NCBI GenBank assembly: GCA_020201415.1
Contig: JAIVGW010000013.1
Span: forward strand, 1-14,432
Reading direction: 5' to 3'
From: Lentisphaerota bacterium
Lineage (GTDB): Bacteria; Verrucomicrobiota; Kiritimatiellia; JAAZAB01
DNA: 14,432 nucleotides
This document shows, in pieces, positions 12,133-14,432 of this stretch. The notes under the pieces were generated by a model. The model searched no databases. It worked only from the letters and a program-made list of their open reading frames with translations, and was not told where the DNA came from. Position numbers and translations under genes: made by a program. Each line of letters starts with the position of its first letter. Positions within the stretch are counted from its first letter, which is position 1.

Positions 12133-14432
12133 ATGAAAAGAACCCGGTGGATCGGCTGGTGGGCGGCTTGCGTGATGCTCTGGGGCGCCGACCTGCGCGC
12201 AGAAGTCTTCATCGTGCGGCAGGGGCAGCCCCAGGCGGAAATCATCACGGCCGCGGAACCCGCCCGAATGACCAGGCTGGCGGCGGACGAGTTGCAGACT
12301 TACGTCGAAAAAATATCCGGCGCTCGTTTGCCCATTGTAACCGAGCCATCGGCTAATGCCACCCGCATTTACGTGGGCGTCAGCCATTTTACTGAAGAAC
12401 TCGGCCTGGCTGTGAGCGATTTGCAGCATGGTGCGTTTCGCATGGATTCGGGTTCGAACTGGCTGGCGTTGCTCGGCCCGGATGGCGACTACCAACCCAT
12501 TGAGCCGTGGGGAAAAAGTCGTAGCGGGGGTGCGATAGCAAAACTCAATCAGGAGTTTGATGCTGTCAGTGGCGATGTTTTTTACAATCCATTTGATACC
12601 CACTACAGGCACTACTATCCAGAACAAGACGTCTGGAGTTTCGATGAGGCGGGTACACTGAATGCCGTCCACGAGTTTCTGCGTGGTCTGGGAGTTCGGT
12701 GGTATGCACCGGGCGAGATGGGTGAAGTCGTTCCGCATACAGCCAGTATTGAGCTGCCGCAAGTCAACCGGGTAGTGCGGCCGGACTTTCCCGTACGCAA
12801 CTTCCGCTATGGCTACATGCAACACGGTGTGGGCAATATCGGTATCTGGAACCTGCGCCTTGGCTTTAATCCCGGCAATGAAATCCTTGGGCACATTATG
12901 CCGTGCCACGGGATGAAGTGGGTGCTGATGCGGCCCGAAATGCGTGAGGCTCATCCGGAGTTTTATGCGCTCTACAATGGCGAACGCCACGATCTGCACC
13001 CGTGTCTGTCCTCTGAAGGGCTATTCGAGAAGCACGTCGCCTATGTCCGCCTGCTGTTCGACCATTATGATGAGCCGATGGTGAACATAGATCTGGCTGA
13101 TGGGGCGGGGATCACCTGCCAATGCGAATCCTGCCAAGCTCAACTGACATCGGGCCGCGAACGCATTGGACGGATGTCCGATTTGACCTTTGATTACCTG
13201 AATCGAGTTGCGCAGGAAGTGTACAAGTCCCATCCGGATCGAATGGTCGGTGCTCTGGCGTACAGCTCGTACCGTCTGCCACCGGAAAAAATTGACCAAC
13301 TGAGTCCGAATCTCGCGATTACGTTTTCCCGGCGGCGGAGTGAGATTTATGCCGATGCCGAAACCCTTGAGGAATACCGTGACATCCGGCGAGGCTGGCT
13401 CGAAAAGTTGCCTTCGGGACAGCTATTTATTTGGTCAAATTACCGCGACGCGGTGCCGGCCAATCGTGGCGTGCCGGTCGTCTATCCCCGTATTATTGCC
13501 GAAGATTTGCGTGATCTAAAGGGGGACTCACTGGGCGATATGCTGGAGGTTTACCAGCATCAGGAATTTAGCAATCAGCGGCCCAACGATCACGGCCATG
13601 ATTACGATGCGTTTGCCATCAATCACCTCAATCTTTATGTGACATCACGGCTGTGGTGGGATGCTGATCTGGATCTGGAGGCGCTGCTGGATGAGTACTA
13701 CGATCTGTATTATGGCCCGGCCAGTGCCGCGATGCAGGAATTTTTCGAATACAGCGAGGTCAATTGGCGCGGAATGGGGCGGAATGTGGAGACGATATCA
13801 GGAGCCCTTGAGCGGATCGAGGCGGCTGTTGCGGTTGTCGATACGGACTCGATTTATGGCGAACGAGTAGCCCGGGTGGCGCAGTATCTCGAAACGCTGT
13901 ACCCCCTCCGCGATCAGCTGTCCCGTGACCAGCGCGACGATATCCCGAGCGTCCGCGTCCTGCCTGATAATAGACTGGCTGGGAAAGAGCTGGATGGCCG
14001 GTTGGACGACCCGGATTACTGGCGCCCGGTCCGTACGATCTTTTTTGGTGATGCCGAAGGGAACAGAGTTCCAAAGGAACTGAATACGTATGCTTATGTG
14101 CGCAAGGCCAAGAATGCCCTCTATTTTGGTGTTTATTGCAGGGATCCGGATATGCAGAACCGTAGCCCCGGCCCAGGCGATAACGGCGAAGCGGATCTGC
14201 TGAAAGGGGATTACATCGAGATTTTGTTCGAGACGACCACGCATTCCTATTACCGTCTGCGCCTCAGCCCAAGCGGTATCCTCGAAGACGCTGATATGGG
14301 CGATGGGGTCGAGCAGCTGGACTGGGTTTCGGGTGCCGAACACGCGGTCCATATCGGTGAAGACTATTGGAGCGTCGAACTGCGGGTGCCCATTGCCGGT
14401 AATGACGTTCGGGATGAGGAGCCGTTGTACGG
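12133..14432 (+). CDS. Secreted DUF4838 protein with C-terminal CBM9-like domain (3' end cut)
   Basis: The frame is open from ATG 12133 to the window end (766 codons, no stop), preceded by AGGGG at 12122-12126. The product starts with a signal peptide (MKRTRWIGWWAACVMLWG, cleavage near LRAE). The N-terminal small domain shows MTRLAADELQTYVEKISGAR and RIYVGVSHF. An aromatic-rich segment precedes TLNAVHEFLRGLGVRWYAPG and GEVVPH, the typical bridge to the DUF4838 domain. ITCQCESCQA (near residue 327) matches the Cys-rich signature of the neighbour. From about residue 615, ELDGRLDDPDYWRPVRTIFF, YVRKAKNALYFGVYCRDPDM and GDYIEILFE indicate a CBM9-like carbohydrate-binding domain, unfinished here. 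The gene is a diverged paralogue of the preceding one, 52 nt apart and probably co-transcribed. Some stretches are less GC-rich than neighbours (12541-12600 has 23 G/C in 60). Catalytic function unknown. Confidence 0.83.
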   Translation, partial: MKRTRWIGWWAACVMLWGADLRAEVFIVRQGQPQAEIITAAEPARMTRLAADELQTYVEKISGARLPIVTEPSANATRIYVGVSHFTEELGLAVSDLQHGAFRMDSGSNWLALLGPDGDYQPIEPWGKSRSGGAIAKLNQEFDAVSGDVFYNPFDTHYRHYYPEQDVWSFDEAGTLNAVHEFLRGLGVRWYAPGEMGEVVPHTASIELPQVNRVVRPDFPVRNFRYGYMQHGVGNIGIWNLRLGFNPGNEILGHIMPCHGMKWVLMRPEMREAHPEFYALYNGERHDLHPCLSSEGLFEKHVAYVRLLFDHYDEPMVNIDLADGAGITCQCESCQAQLTSGRERIGRMSDLTFDYLNRVAQEVYKSHPDRMVGALAYSSYRLPPEKIDQLSPNLAITFSRRRSEIYADAETLEEYRDIRRGWLEKLPSGQLFIWSNYRDAVPANRGVPVVYPRIIAEDLRDLKGDSLGDMLEVYQHQEFSNQRPNDHGHDYDAFAINHLNLYVTSRLWWDADLDLEALLDEYYDLYYGPASAAMQEFFEYSEVNWRGMGRNVETISGALERIEAAVAVVDTDSIYGERVARVAQYLETLYPLRDQLSRDQRDDIPSVRVLPDNRLAGKELDGRLDDPDYWRPVRTIFFGDAEGNRVPKELNTYAYVRKAKNALYFGVYCRDPDMQNRSPGPGDNGEADLLKGDYIEILFETTTHSYYRLRLSPSGILEDADMGDGVEQLDWVSGAEHAVHIGEDYWSVELRVPIAGNDVRDEEPLY

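Noticed and set aside
12106..12999. Open frame on the - strand of 297 codons under the second DUF4838 gene
   Set aside because: The + strand carries a signal peptide and conserved DUF4838 motifs through the same bases; the antisense product shows no family signature.

Overview
The window is GC-rich bacterial DNA with tightly packed genes. It contains family types typical of the Planctomycetes-Verrucomicrobia-Lentisphaerae/Kiritimatiellota group: tandem DUF4838 proteins, a secreted GH32/43-like propeller protein, a secreted serine hydrolase with D-x-D-G-D-G-x-A-D repeats, and a GntR regulator carrying a solute-binding-protein domain. I infer that group (Kiritimatiellota/Lentisphaerae-like) from gene families alone; there is no rRNA or other phylogenetic marker to test it.

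Region 1 (1-3628, + strand) is a housekeeping cluster: the 3' part of a peptidoglycan amidase/PGRP-like gene, then ribBA, ribH, nusB and ribD. The genes are tightly spaced or overlapping: ATGA between amidase and ribBA, 31 nt before ribH with a clear AGGAGG, 4 nt before nusB, and ribD overlapping nusB. The rib genes cover every dedicated riboflavin step except the RibD-product phosphatase and riboflavin synthase (ribE), which is not in the window. ribD has no ATG/GTG/TTG start that would keep its conserved PNPPVG motif.

Region 2 (about 3625-5128, + strand) is a secreted propeller-like protein. It appears to have its own promoter, whose perfect TTGACA -35 box overlaps the ribD stop codon.

Region 3 (5187-7775, - strand) is a secreted class C beta-lactamase-like serine hydrolase continuing in the same frame into a long C-terminal region ending in five Ca-binding-type repeats. 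It is interrupted by one TAA at 6792-6794, apparently together with loss of the third active-site motif, so it is probably a pseudogene or decaying gene.

Region 4 (7776-14432) starts with a 152-nt divergent intergenic region with overlapping candidate promoters and a direct repeat. A + strand operon follows: a cytoplasmic GntR winged-helix protein fused to an extracellular-type solute-binding domain, then two consecutive secreted DUF4838 proteins with different C-terminal domains (a concanavalin-like jelly roll, and a CBM9-like domain cut by the window end). The attractive reading is a glycan-responsive locus in which a soluble sugar-binding domain wired to a DNA-binding domain controls secreted glycan-active proteins. 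The function is inference.

No tRNA, rRNA, CRISPR array, insertion sequence or convincing intrinsic terminator was seen. No gene-free stretch exceeds 300 bases.
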